Shown in pieces: positions 1-5,735 of a stretch of DNA of 13,128 bases. The number at the start of each line of letters is the position of its first letter. The stretch's first letter is position 1. The notes under the pieces were generated by a model. The model saw only the letters and a list, made by a program, of their open reading frames with translations. It made no database searches and was not told where the DNA came from. A program made the translations under genes and the position numbers. Source of the DNA: JTS-RE9 sp964649195 (GTDB lineage: Bacteria > Planctomycetota > Phycisphaerae > Phycisphaerales > Phycisphaeraceae); the NCBI GenBank assembly GCA_964649195.1, contig CAZYPK010000151.1:1-13128 (forward strand), written 5' to 3'.

Positions 1-111
1 CTGAGTTCTGAGTTCTGAGTTCTGAGTTCTGAGTTCTGAGTTCTGAGTTCTGAGTCGAATTCTTCGGTTCCATAACTCGGAACTCAGAACTCGGAACTCA
101 GAACTTCTGTT
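1..111. repeat. Inverted heptamer arrays after rpsC (CTGAGTT family)
   Basis: Positions 1-54 are about 7.7 perfect tandem copies of the 7-base unit CTGAGTT, starting at or before the window edge. After about 19 bases that include a small stem (CGAA-TTC-TTCG), positions 74-105 carry the reverse complement as alternating AACTCGG and AACTCAG units. The right array ends 6 bases from the rpsC stop codon. The two arrays can pair as a long hairpin in the transcript between rpsC and the next gene, which lies outside the window. Heptamer tandem repeats are known in cyanobacteria (STRR sequences); a link to those is only an analogy. Confidence 0.9.
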
Positions 112-816
112 TTATCGTCGTCCACGTGCGCGGGGCCTGGCGCCTGCCGCCTTGCTTTCCAGTTCGCTTTCCTTGATCGCGCTGTAGAGGCCTTTGTAAA
201 CCCACACCTTGATGCCGATCGCGCCGTAGGTGGTGAAGCTCTCGGCGAAGCCGTAGTCGATGTTGGCCTGGAGCGTCGCCAGCGGAATCGAGCCCAGGCG
301 AATTTCCTCGTTACGGCTCATTTCGTGGCCGCCCAGACGACCCGACAGCAGAATCTTCACGCCCTTGGCGCCGGCGCCCATCGCCGCCTCGGCCTTCATC
401 TTCAGCACCCGGCGGAAACCGGCACGCTTGAGAAGCTGCTCCGCGATCGACTCGGCCACCAGCTTGGCGTCGGCGTCGGGGTTGGTCACCTCGATGCAGT
501 TGACGACCACGTTGCGGCCGGTGAGTGCCTGAAGGTCCTGCGACAGCCTTTCGATCTCCGCACCCTTGGGCCCGATGACCAGACCGGGGCGGGCGGTCTT
601 GATGATCACCTTGAGCTCTTCGCGGGTGCGCTCGATGTGAACATCGGAGACGGCGGCGAACGGCGGGCGGCGGTTGAGGCGATCGTCGATGTAGCGACGA
701 ATCTTCTGGTCCTCGATCAAGAGCTCGCCATAGAGAGCCTTGGGAGCGAACCACCGGCTCTTGTGAGCCTCGGTGATGCCGACGCGGAAGCCGAATGGAT
801 GTACTTTTTGTCCCAT
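112..816 (-). CDS. rpsC: 30S ribosomal protein S3
   Basis: S3 is a small-subunit protein of the 30S head near the mRNA entry channel. The 234-residue product starts MGQKVHPFGFRVG, the usual S3 N-terminus. It contains a type 2 KH domain with the GxxG-type loop VIGPKGAEIERL, and the C-terminal S3 block with LLSGRLGGHEMSRNE and GAIGIKVWVYKG. The open frame continues 33 codons further upstream, but that part is translated CGGGTGT repeat and spacer, so the start is placed at 816 from family alignment. No clear Shine-Dalgarno precedes it. The tail is basic (ARPRARGRR). It follows rplV after a 162-base repeat-filled spacer, unusually long for this gene pair. Confidence 0.97.
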   Translation of the reverse strand: MGQKVHPFGFRVGITEAHKSRWFAPKALYGELLIEDQKIRRYIDDRLNRRPPFAAVSDVHIERTREELKVIIKTARPGLVIGPKGAEIERLSQDLQALTGRNVVVNCIEVTNPDADAKLVAESIAEQLLKRAGFRRVLKMKAEAAMGAGAKGVKILLSGRLGGHEMSRNEEIRLGSIPLATLQANIDYGFAESFTTYGAIGIKVWVYKGLYSAIKESELESKAAGARPRARGRR

Positions 817-833
817 TTTATAAGTCCGGGTTT

Positions 834-972
834 CGGGTGTCGGGTGTCGGGTGTCGCCGAAGCCTTGCACCAGTTCAATTTCATTCAGTTCGATATCAGT
901 CCGTTTGCAAATCACTTCGCGGCTGCCGGCTCAGGTCCGATGTCTTTTCCGACACCCGACACCCGACACCCG
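834..972. repeat. Inverted heptamer arrays between rplV and rpsC (CGGGTGT family)
   Basis: Three perfect CGGGTGT units (834-854) face three perfect ACACCCG units (952-972) across a 97-base non-repetitive centre. The right array ends 6 bases from the rplV stop codon, and the left array lies about 17 bases upstream of the rpsC start. The unit length (7) and inverted layout match the other spacers of this operon, but the unit sequence is different. Confidence 0.9.
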
Positions 973-978
973 AATCGC

Positions 979-1311
979 TCACAGCGGATCCACGCCCACC
1001 GTGATGTGGCTGGTGCGCTTGAGAATCTGATGCGCCCGGCCACGATCCTTGGGCTGAAAACGCTTCATCGTCGGGCCGCTGTCCACGCGGGCATCGGTCA
1101 CCTTCAGCTTACGGGTATCGACTTCCGCCTGGTCGGCGTTGGCCTGGGCCGCCAGCAGGGCCTGCTTGACGAAAACCGCGCCGCGACGCTTGCTCACTTC
1201 GAGGATCGCGAACGCCTCATCGATGCGCTTGCCCATGATCAGCTTGATCACGGGACGCAGCTTCGTCGGGCTGATGCGGGCGCCTCGGTGTACGTTGGTG
1301 AACTTGGACAT
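979..1311 (-). CDS. rplV: 50S ribosomal protein L22
   Basis: L22 binds 23S rRNA and lines the peptide exit tunnel. The 110-residue product is of normal family length. It has the expected N-terminal region (RISPTKLRPVIKLIMGKRIDEAFAIL in the full protein), the AxxNAxxx region as AAQANADQAEVD, and a basic C-terminal beta-hairpin with PKDRGRAHQILKRTSHITV. GGAG lies 7 bases before the ATG and supports the start. The gene sits between two long spacers: inverted TCAGCTW-type arrays upstream and CGGGTGT arrays downstream. The stop codon is 6 bases from the downstream array. Confidence 0.97.
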   Translation of the reverse strand: MSKFTNVHRGARISPTKLRPVIKLIMGKRIDEAFAILEVSKRRGAVFVKQALLAAQANADQAEVDTRKLKVTDARVDSGPTMKRFQPKDRGRAHQILKRTSHITVGVDPL

Positions 1312-1327
1312 TGCAAACTCCGGGGAA

Positions 1328-1484
1328 GCTTTCAGCTTTCAGCTATCAGCTATCAGCTTTGAAACATCGAAGCCTGCGGCTTCGGATGAACATCAACACT
1401 TATCCATACACTCAAATCCAACACTGTCACTCTGCGATCACCACTGCCTTAAGCTGATGGCTGATGGCTGAAAGCTGACAGCTT
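1328..1484. repeat. Inverted heptamer arrays between rpsS and rplV (TCAGCTW family)
   Basis: Positions 1328-1358 are tandem TCAGCTT/TCAGCTA units. Positions 1451-1484 are the reverse complement, AAGCTGA/TGGCTGA units. The right array ends 3 bases from the rpsS stop codon, and the left array ends a few bases from the rplV Shine-Dalgarno. The centre has a stem-loop (1368-1384) and a 35-base block (1423-1457) that recurs identically at 1974-2008. Confidence 0.92.
1368..1384. repeat. Short stem-loop of the spacer element, copy 1
   Basis: CGAAGCC, loop TGC, GGCTTCG: a perfect 7-base-pair stem directly beside the left heptamer array. It recurs identically at 1916-1932, and with changed but still paired bases at 1834-1852. 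Confidence 0.8.
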
Positions 1485-1487
1485 CTT

Positions 1488-1778
1488 TCACACCGCACCG
1501 GTCGAGCGCTGGGCCTTGGTGCCTGCGGTGTGGGCACGGAAGGTTCGGGTCGGGCTGAACTCGCCGAGCTTGTGGCCGACCATGTCTTCGGTGACGAAGA
1601 CGTTGTGGAATATCTTGCCGTTGTGGACCAGGAAGGTGTGGCCGACGAACTCGGGCACGACCGTGGTGGCGCGGGACCAGGTCTTGATCGGGTCCTTGCG
1701 GCCCATCTGGGTCAGCTTCTCCACCTTGCGGTAGAGCTTCTCATCAACGAACGGACCTTTTTTCGTGCTTCGTGCCAT
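1488..1778 (-). CDS. rpsS: 30S ribosomal protein S19
   Basis: S19 forms a complex with S13 in the 30S head. The 96-residue product starts MARSTKKGPFVDEKL and contains IKTWSRATTVVPEFVGHTFLVHNGK and the C-terminal VGHKLGEFSPTRTF motif, all typical of S19. The frame stays open nine codons further upstream, but MARSTKKGPF is the family start and a modest AAGG lies 7 bases before it. Heptamer arrays lie on both sides: one ends 3 bases beyond the stop codon, and another begins 14 bases before the start. Confidence 0.97.
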   Translation of the reverse strand: MARSTKKGPFVDEKLYRKVEKLTQMGRKDPIKTWSRATTVVPEFVGHTFLVHNGKIFHNVFVTEDMVGHKLGEFSPTRTFRAHTAGTKAQRSTGAV

Positions 1779-1833
1779 GGGGAGCCTTATAAAGCTGTCA
1801 GCCATCAGCCGTCAGCTATCAGCCTTTGAAACG

Positions 1834-1852
1834 CCGAAGTCTTCGACTTCGG
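1834..1852. repeat. Short stem-loop of the spacer element, covariant copy
   Basis: CCGAAGTC, loop TTC, GACTTCGG: an 8-base-pair stem. Compared with the copies at 1368-1384 and 1916-1932, one C-G pair has become T-A while pairing is kept. That is a compensatory change and supports selection on, or recent function of, the folded form. Confidence 0.75.
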
Positions 1853-1915
1853 ATGAACATCAACACGTCTGAGGAGCTGTCAGCTATCAGCCGTCAGCTT
1901 TCAGCTTTGAAACAC

Positions 1916-1932
1916 CGAAGCCTGCGGCTTCG
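1916..1932. repeat. Short stem-loop of the spacer element, copy 2
   Basis: CGAAGCC, loop TGC, GGCTTCG, identical to 1368-1384 and placed likewise just after a TCAGCNN array and TTTGAAACA. Confidence 0.8.
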
Positions 1933-2035
1933 AATCAACACCAACACTTCTTATAAACCAAATCAACTCGAATACTGTCACTCTGCGATCACCACTGCCT
2001 TAAGCTGAAAGCTGAAGGCTGATAGCTGAAAGCTT

Positions 2036-2890
2036 TTACACCACCAACTGACCGAATCGGACGCTGAAGCGGCGGCGGATGATCCGTTTGCTTGACGCCT
2101 TCTTGGGGGCGCGGGTCTTGCCGCCCTTGGAGAGCACGCCGGTCTTGGAGCAAGGCGGACGGTTCTTCTTGCTGCGTCCGTCACCGCCGCCGATCGGGTG
2201 ATCGTTGTGGTTCGTCGCCATGCCGCGAATCTTGGGGCGCACACCCTTGTGCCGGCTCATGCCGGCCTTGCCCAACACGACGTGCTGGTGATCGGTGTTG
2301 CCGACCTGGCCGATGGTTGCACGACACTCAAGGGGAATCTGGCGAATTTCGCCGGAGGGGAACACGAGCGTCGCCCAGCCGGCCTCTTTGTTGGTCAGAC
2401 GGGCGTAAGTACCGGCCGACCGGCACATCTGGCCGCCACGACCGGGAATCATCTCGACATTGTGTACGTTCAGACCGGCGGGAATGTGGGCCAGGGGCAT
2501 GGCGTTGCCGACCTTGGGTTCGGTCACATTCTTGCCCGACTCGACCGTGTGGCCATCGGTCAGGCCGATGGGGGCGAGGATGTAACGCTTCTCGCCATCG
2601 GCGTACTCGATCAGGGCGATGTGGCAGGTGCGGTTGGGATCGTATTCGATGCCGACCACCTTGCCGACGATACCGTCCTTGTTTCGCTTGAAGTCGATGA
2701 TGCGGTAGCGCTGCTTGGCGCCTCCGCCGCGGCACTGGACCGTGATCTTGCCGCTGTTGTTGCGGCCGCTGTCGCGGATCTTGGGGGCAAGCAGCGTCTT
2801 CTCCGGCTTTTTCTTGGTCACTTCCACGTGGAGATTGACCGAAGCGTTTCGCCGGCCGGCACTGGTCTTTTTGTAGATGCGAATGGCCAT
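2036..2890 (-). CDS. rplB: 50S ribosomal protein L2
   Basis: L2 binds 23S rRNA close to the peptidyl-transferase centre and supports subunit association. The 284-residue product has the N-terminal RNA-binding part (GRNNSGKITVQCRGGGAKQR, then YRIIDFKR), the middle SH3-like part (GDGEKRYILAP-type segment, NAMPLAHIPAGLNVHNVEMIPGRGGQ) and the C-terminal basic part. The usual DHPHGGG motif reads DHPIGGG, followed by CSKTGVLSKGGKTR. This keeps the conserved Asp-His and, from memory, resembles planctomycete L2 proteins. The stop codon directly abuts a heptamer array. Only 48 bases separate it from rplW, with a small palindrome but no heptamers. No clear Shine-Dalgarno is seen. Confidence 0.97.
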   Translation of the reverse strand: MAIRIYKKTSAGRRNASVNLHVEVTKKKPEKTLLAPKIRDSGRNNSGKITVQCRGGGAKQRYRIIDFKRNKDGIVGKVVGIEYDPNRTCHIALIEYADGEKRYILAPIGLTDGHTVESGKNVTEPKVGNAMPLAHIPAGLNVHNVEMIPGRGGQMCRSAGTYARLTNKEAGWATLVFPSGEIRQIPLECRATIGQVGNTDHQHVVLGKAGMSRHKGVRPKIRGMATNHNDHPIGGGDGRSKKNRPPCSKTGVLSKGGKTRAPKKASSKRIIRRRFSVRFGQLVV

Positions 2891-2907
2891 GGTGTTACTC
2901 GTTGCTA

Positions 2908-2921
2908 CGCCGCAAGCGGCG
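2908..2921. repeat. Small palindrome between rplW and rplB
   Basis: CGCCGC-AA-GCGGCG, a perfect 6-base-pair stem with a 2-base centre, fills part of the 48-base spacer. No T-run follows, so it does not look like an intrinsic terminator. This is one of the two gene junctions in the operon without heptamer arrays. Confidence 0.6.
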
Positions 2922-2938
2922 GGGGCGGCGGAAAATCA

Positions 2939-3265
2939 TCAGAACAGTTCGATCTTGTCATCCACGTGCAGTTCGACGGTCGCCTTCTTCCAGTCCGGCG
3001 TGCGGTTGGCGCCCCAGCGGGTGCGGAAGTCAACGCCCTTGCGGACCTGGGTGCGGACCTTCACGACGCGGACCTTATAGAGGTCTTCGACCGCCGCCTT
3101 GATCTGCGGCTTGGTCGCGCGGATATCGACGAGGAACGAAAAACGATTGAGCGGCTGACCGGCGGTGGCGCCGCGGGCCTTGACACCGGTGGCTTCCCAG
3201 GTGCCCTTTTCGGTGATCAGCGGGCGCTTGAGAACGTAGGTTGAATCGAGGTTCGGAACGGACAT
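2939..3265 (-). CDS. rplW: 50S ribosomal protein L23
   Basis: L23 lies at the exit-tunnel rim and is a docking site for trigger factor and SRP. The 108-residue product has the typical N-terminal VLKRPLITEKGTW, the FLVDIRATKPQIKAAVEDLY core, and VRVVKVRTQVRKG with a long basic loop. Its ATG overlaps the rplD stop by one base (TAATG), and a strong AGGAGG lies 7 bases upstream inside rplD, so translation is probably coupled to L4. It and rplD keep the compact arrangement expected for this operon, in contrast to most other junctions here. Confidence 0.96.
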   Translation of the reverse strand: MSVPNLDSTYVLKRPLITEKGTWEATGVKARGATAGQPLNRFSFLVDIRATKPQIKAAVEDLYKVRVVKVRTQVRKGVDFRTRWGANRTPDWKKATVELHVDDKIELF

Positions 3266-3951
3266 TACCTGGCCTCCTGCTTACGGGCCTGACGAGTCGC
3301 CTTGCCGGCGGAACTGGCCTCAAGTTGAGCCTTCGCACGATCGATCCATGCGCTCAGCGTCGCCTGATCGACCACCAGGTAGCGGTGGTTGAGCAGATCG
3401 AACACGTTCAGGCGATCGGCCTGCGTGACGGTCACATCATCAAGGTTGGATGCCGATCGGGCTGCCGGGCTGGCCACATCGCTCACGGCGACGAGGCAGG
3501 TGCGATCGACTTTAAGAGCGGAAAGAAGTGAAGCAAACTGCTTGGTGGAAGGCTTGTCGAAACTCAGACCGTCGATGACCTTGATCTCATTATCGACCGC
3601 TTTGGCGAGCAGGGCGTTGCGGTTGGCCAGGCGGCGCATCTTTTCGGGCATGTCCTGCCGCCATGAGTGCGGCTTCTTGGAATGGGCATGGGCTCCGTGA
3701 CGAAGGATGTTGGATTTCTTGTCGCCGCGGCGGGCGTTGCCGGTGTGCTTCTGTTTATAGAGCTTGCGGGTGGAACCGTTGACTTCGTGACGGTTCTTGG
3801 TCTTGGAAGTGCCCAACCGCTTGTTGGCGTGGATGCGGACGTAAGCCTGCTTGAGAAGTCCGGGGCGAACTTCGCCGCCGAGCAGCTCATTGTCAAGCTG
3901 GAGCGTGCCGACCTGCTGGCCTTGCAAATTGTGAATGGGAAGATCAATCAT
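3265..3951 (-). CDS. rplD: 50S ribosomal protein L4
   Basis: L4 binds 23S rRNA and extends a loop into the exit tunnel. In E. coli it also represses its own operon, but nothing here shows that mechanism. The 228-residue product has the N-terminal strand, then the tunnel-loop region with RLGTSKTKNRHEVNGSTRKLYKQKHTGNARRGDKKS in the full protein (the basic GTA(x)KTR-to-KQKGTGRARRG region of the family), followed by the Rossmann-like C-terminal half. The tail (ATRQARKQEAR) is basic and may be a short extension. AAGG lies 7 bases before the ATG. A 264-base spacer with three heptamer arrays lies between it and rplC. Confidence 0.96.
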   Translation of the reverse strand: MIDLPIHNLQGQQVGTLQLDNELLGGEVRPGLLKQAYVRIHANKRLGTSKTKNRHEVNGSTRKLYKQKHTGNARRGDKKSNILRHGAHAHSKKPHSWRQDMPEKMRRLANRNALLAKAVDNEIKVIDGLSFDKPSTKQFASLLSALKVDRTCLVAVSDVASPAARSASNLDDVTVTQADRLNVFDLLNHRYLVVDQATLSAWIDRAKAQLEASSAGKATRQARKQEAR

Positions 3952-3966
3952 GGTTATGCCTTGTGG

Positions 3967-4204
3967 AAGCTATCAGCTTTCAGCCGTCAGCTTCGAGCCG
4001 GGGAACGGAGAATCAACCCAAGGTTGATCGCCTGCCGCGCCGGGGTGCTGGTCGTATCACGGTCCAACTTGTCGTGCCGTCGCAGTATCTTGCGGAAGAA
4101 GCTGGAAGCTGCGAGCCATCAGCTATCAGCCATCAGCTTTTCATTGCTGTCAGTCTCCGCCATTCTTTTCTGGCTGATGGCTGACGGCTGAAAGCTGATG
4201 GCTT
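3967..4204. repeat. Heptamer arrays between rplC and rplD
   Basis: Three TCAGCNN-family arrays: plus-oriented at 3967-3993 and 4115-4140, reverse-complement at 4171-4204. The unit sequence is degenerate (TCAGCTA, TCAGCTT, TCAGCCG, TCAGCCA). The stretch 3994-4114 is non-repetitive apart from a stem-loop at 4012-4028. The outer arrays lie about 12 bases from the rplC stop and next to the rplD Shine-Dalgarno. Confidence 0.88.
4012..4028. repeat. Stem-loop inside the rplC-rplD spacer
   Basis: ATCAACC, loop CAA, GGTTGAT: a perfect 7-base-pair stem with a 3-base loop. The stem length and loop size match the stem-loops at 1368 and 1916, and it holds the same place after the left array, though the sequence differs. 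Confidence 0.65.
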
Positions 4205-4215
4205 CCCTTCCCGAC

Positions 4216-4902
4216 TTACGACGCCTTGGCCTTCTCGGCCTTGCTCTTGTAGAGCCGTGTAGCCTCCCGAATCACGAGGATGCCGCCATTGGCGCCGGGG
4301 ACCGGGCCTTTGATCAGCAGGAGATTTTTGGACTTATCCTGACCGATCACGTCCAGACTGCGGACGGTGACCGTTTCGTTGCCCATGCGACCGGGGCCGC
4401 CGCCGCCCTTTTTGGGACGGCCGGAGAAACCGCGGTTGGTTGCACGACCGCCCTGCGAACCGGGCGAGCGATGCTTGCGTTCGGTGCCGTGCGATGCGCA
4501 GAGACCTTTATAGTGGAACCGCTTCATGACACCCTGCGTGCCCTTGCCCTTGCTGGTGCCGATGACATCGACGAACTTGACCGCTTCAAACAGATCGACC
4601 TTCAGTTCCTGCCCCAGTTCGTAGGTGCCGACATCCTCGGCCTTGAGGCGAACCTCGCGGTGAATCCGCTTGGGGGCGAGACCGGCTTTGGCATCGTGCC
4701 CGATGAGTTGCATCGTGGAGTTGCGAGGCTTCAGATCCTGAAAGCCAAGCTGGATCGCGTCGTAGCCGTCGTTATCAGCCGTCTTGACCTGACTGACAAA
4801 GCATGGACCGGCTTCGATCACCGTGACGGGCACCTGCCTGCCATCCGCATCATAGATGCGGGTCATGCCGACTTTTTTGCCAATGAGCATTGCTGCGGGC
4901 AT
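4216..4902 (-). CDS. rplC: 50S ribosomal protein L3
   Basis: L3 is an early-assembly protein near the peptidyl-transferase centre. The 228-residue product contains MLIGKKVGMTRIYDADGRQVPVTVIEAGPC (read in two parts), the GTSKGKGTQGVMKRFHYKG region, and the conserved SQGGRATNRGFSGRPKKGGGGPGRMGNETVTVRSLDV region, split by expected loops. The methionine at 4902 is preferred over the internal one four codons later because GGAGG lies 8 bases before it. The central RNA-binding segment reads HGTERKHRSPGSQGG, with the HRSxGSxG pattern of the family. Flanking spacers of 264 and 272 bases both carry heptamer arrays. Confidence 0.96.
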   Translation of the reverse strand: MPAAMLIGKKVGMTRIYDADGRQVPVTVIEAGPCFVSQVKTADNDGYDAIQLGFQDLKPRNSTMQLIGHDAKAGLAPKRIHREVRLKAEDVGTYELGQELKVDLFEAVKFVDVIGTSKGKGTQGVMKRFHYKGLCASHGTERKHRSPGSQGGRATNRGFSGRPKKGGGGPGRMGNETVTVRSLDVIGQDKSKNLLLIKGPVPGANGGILVIREATRLYKSKAEKAKAS

Positions 4903-4930
4903 CGTACAAACCTCCGAGGGGGAAGCGGAT

Positions 4931-5173
4931 GAAGCTTTCAGCGGTCAGCCTTCAGCTATCAGCCGGACTTCGGATCATGGCGGCGATTGTTGTCGCCACC
5001 AGAGGATCACCACCCTGCTTTGATTTCCAAGAGCTTTCGGCTTTCAGCGATCCGCTTTCAGCCGGAAACTCCGTATTCAGTAACACGTTTTCACCACCAA
5101 CCAAACCGTCACACACTGCGTTTTCACCTGTCGTTCCCCCTGCCTTTGGCTGAAAGCTGATCGCTGACAGCTT
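4931..5173. repeat. Heptamer arrays between rpsJ and rplC
   Basis: Plus-oriented TCAGCNN arrays at 4931-4964 and, more degenerate, 5032-5064. There is a reverse-complement array at 5148-5173 that ends 1 base from the rpsJ stop codon. A GGACTTCGGATCA string after the first array (4964-4976) resembles the stem-loop remnant seen at 1845-1855. The rest (5065-5147) shows no recognisable gene. Confidence 0.85.
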
Positions 5174-5174
5174 T

Positions 5175-5489
5175 CTACGCCTTGATCTTCACAAACACGC
5201 CGGCAGGCACAACAAGGCGGTTGAGCGCCTCGACCGTGCGGGCATTGGGCTCTTTGATGTCGATGATCCGCTTGTGCGTGCGGATTTCGAATTGCTCTCG
5301 GCTCTTCTTGTCCACGTGCGGGCTTCGCAGCACCGTGTAACGCTCGATTCGTGTGGGCAGCGGAATCGGACCGGCCACCTTCGCGTTCGTCCGCTTGGCG
5401 TGCTCGACGATTTCCTTCGCGGACGAATCCAACGCCTGGTGATCGTAAGCTTCCATGCGGATGCGAATGCTGTTGATGCCGGTGGCCAT
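5175..5489 (-). CDS. rpsJ: 30S ribosomal protein S10
   Basis: S10 is a 30S head protein and, as NusE, part of transcription antitermination complexes. The 104-residue product has the typical start region (INSIRIRMEAYDHQALD), then VAGPIPLPTRIERYTVLRSPHVDKKSREQFEIRTHKR (in two blocks) and the C-terminal LVVPAGVFVKIKA, all characteristic. The frame remains open far upstream, but that stretch is antisense to the oxidoreductase gene. Family length and a GAGGG about 10 bases upstream fix the start at 5489. It is the first gene of the operon, behind a promoter at 5557-5584. Confidence 0.97.
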   Translation of the reverse strand: MATGINSIRIRMEAYDHQALDSSAKEIVEHAKRTNAKVAGPIPLPTRIERYTVLRSPHVDKKSREQFEIRTHKRIIDIKEPNARTVEALNRLVVPAGVFVKIKA

Positions 5490-5556
5490 GAAAGAGCCCT
5501 CAAAAGTCAAAGAACATCGGGGACGACCAATCCCGCCGGTTATGGCGAGAAGGAAC

Positions 5557-5584
5557 AGTGTATGAAAAATATCCCAGGTGTCAA
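5557..5584 (-). promoter_or_regulatory. Promoter of the S10 operon
   Basis: On the minus strand there is a perfect -35 TTGACA (5579-5584), a 16-base spacer and a -10 TACACT (5557-5562, 4 of 6 consensus). Transcription would begin near 5550, giving a leader of about 60 bases. That is too short for the long S10 leader known from E. coli. Confidence 0.65.
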
Positions 5585-5612
5585 ATCGATGGCGTGACAA
5601 AAAAGAAATGAT

Positions 5613-5641
5613 TTGGAATCGCCCTCGCCAGCTAATATGAT
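5613..5641 (+). promoter_or_regulatory. Candidate promoter of the oxidoreductase gene
   Basis: TTGGAA (5613-5618), a 17-base spacer and TATGAT (5636-5641, 5 of 6 consensus). The start would lie near 5648, inside the tandem repeat, with a leader of almost 90 bases. It is divergent from the S10 promoter, and the two -35 boxes are about 28 bases apart. Confidence 0.45.
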
Positions 5642-5679
5642 CCGGGGACATCCGGGGGGCATCCGGGGGCATCCGTCCC
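5640..5679 (+). repeat. ATCCGGGGGC tandem repeat in the leader
   Basis: Three consecutive units ATCCGGGGAC, ATCCGGGGGGC and ATCCGGGGGC, then a partial ATCCGTCCC, directly after the candidate -10 box. The unit is 10-11 bases long, so it is not part of the heptamer system. Confidence 0.75.
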
Positions 5680-5735
5680 GTTCGTTCGCACGCTTGGAAG
5701 CGGCCTCCATCGCCATTCACCAAAGGAATCCGAAC

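Larger units (their letters stand above)
1793..2036. repeat. Double inverted heptamer element between rplB and rpsS
   Basis: There are two left-hand TCAGCNN arrays (1793-1824 and 1875-1906), each followed by TTTGAAAC and a stem-loop. There is a single right-hand array of reverse-complement units (2002-2036). The right array runs up to the rplB stop codon. The second half repeats the layout of the element at 1328-1484, including an identical 35-base block at 1974-2008. The spacer therefore looks like a duplicated or nested copy of that element. Confidence 0.9.

Noticed and set aside
1..105. CRISPR array
   Set aside because: The unit is 7 bases with no spacers between repeats, and the second block is inverted.
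817..915. A 33-residue N-terminal extension of S3
   Set aside because: It encodes translated CGGGTGT repeat and spacer, and S3 proteins begin at MGQK.
325..1362. Long plus-strand open frame across rpsC and rplV
   Set aside because: It lies opposite two unmistakable ribosomal genes and crosses repeat arrays; its translation resembles no family.
1826..2008. Small protein frame in the rplB-rpsS spacer
   Set aside because: It is made of translated heptamer arrays and stem-loops, with repetitive residues and no ribosome site.
2198..3244. Long plus-strand open frame across rplB and rplW
   Set aside because: Antisense shadow of conserved ribosomal protein genes, with low-complexity Ala/Gly/Asp composition.
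5490..5550. Long S10 leader with L4-dependent attenuation as in E. coli
   Set aside because: The predicted leader is only about 60 bases and shows no matching hairpin.
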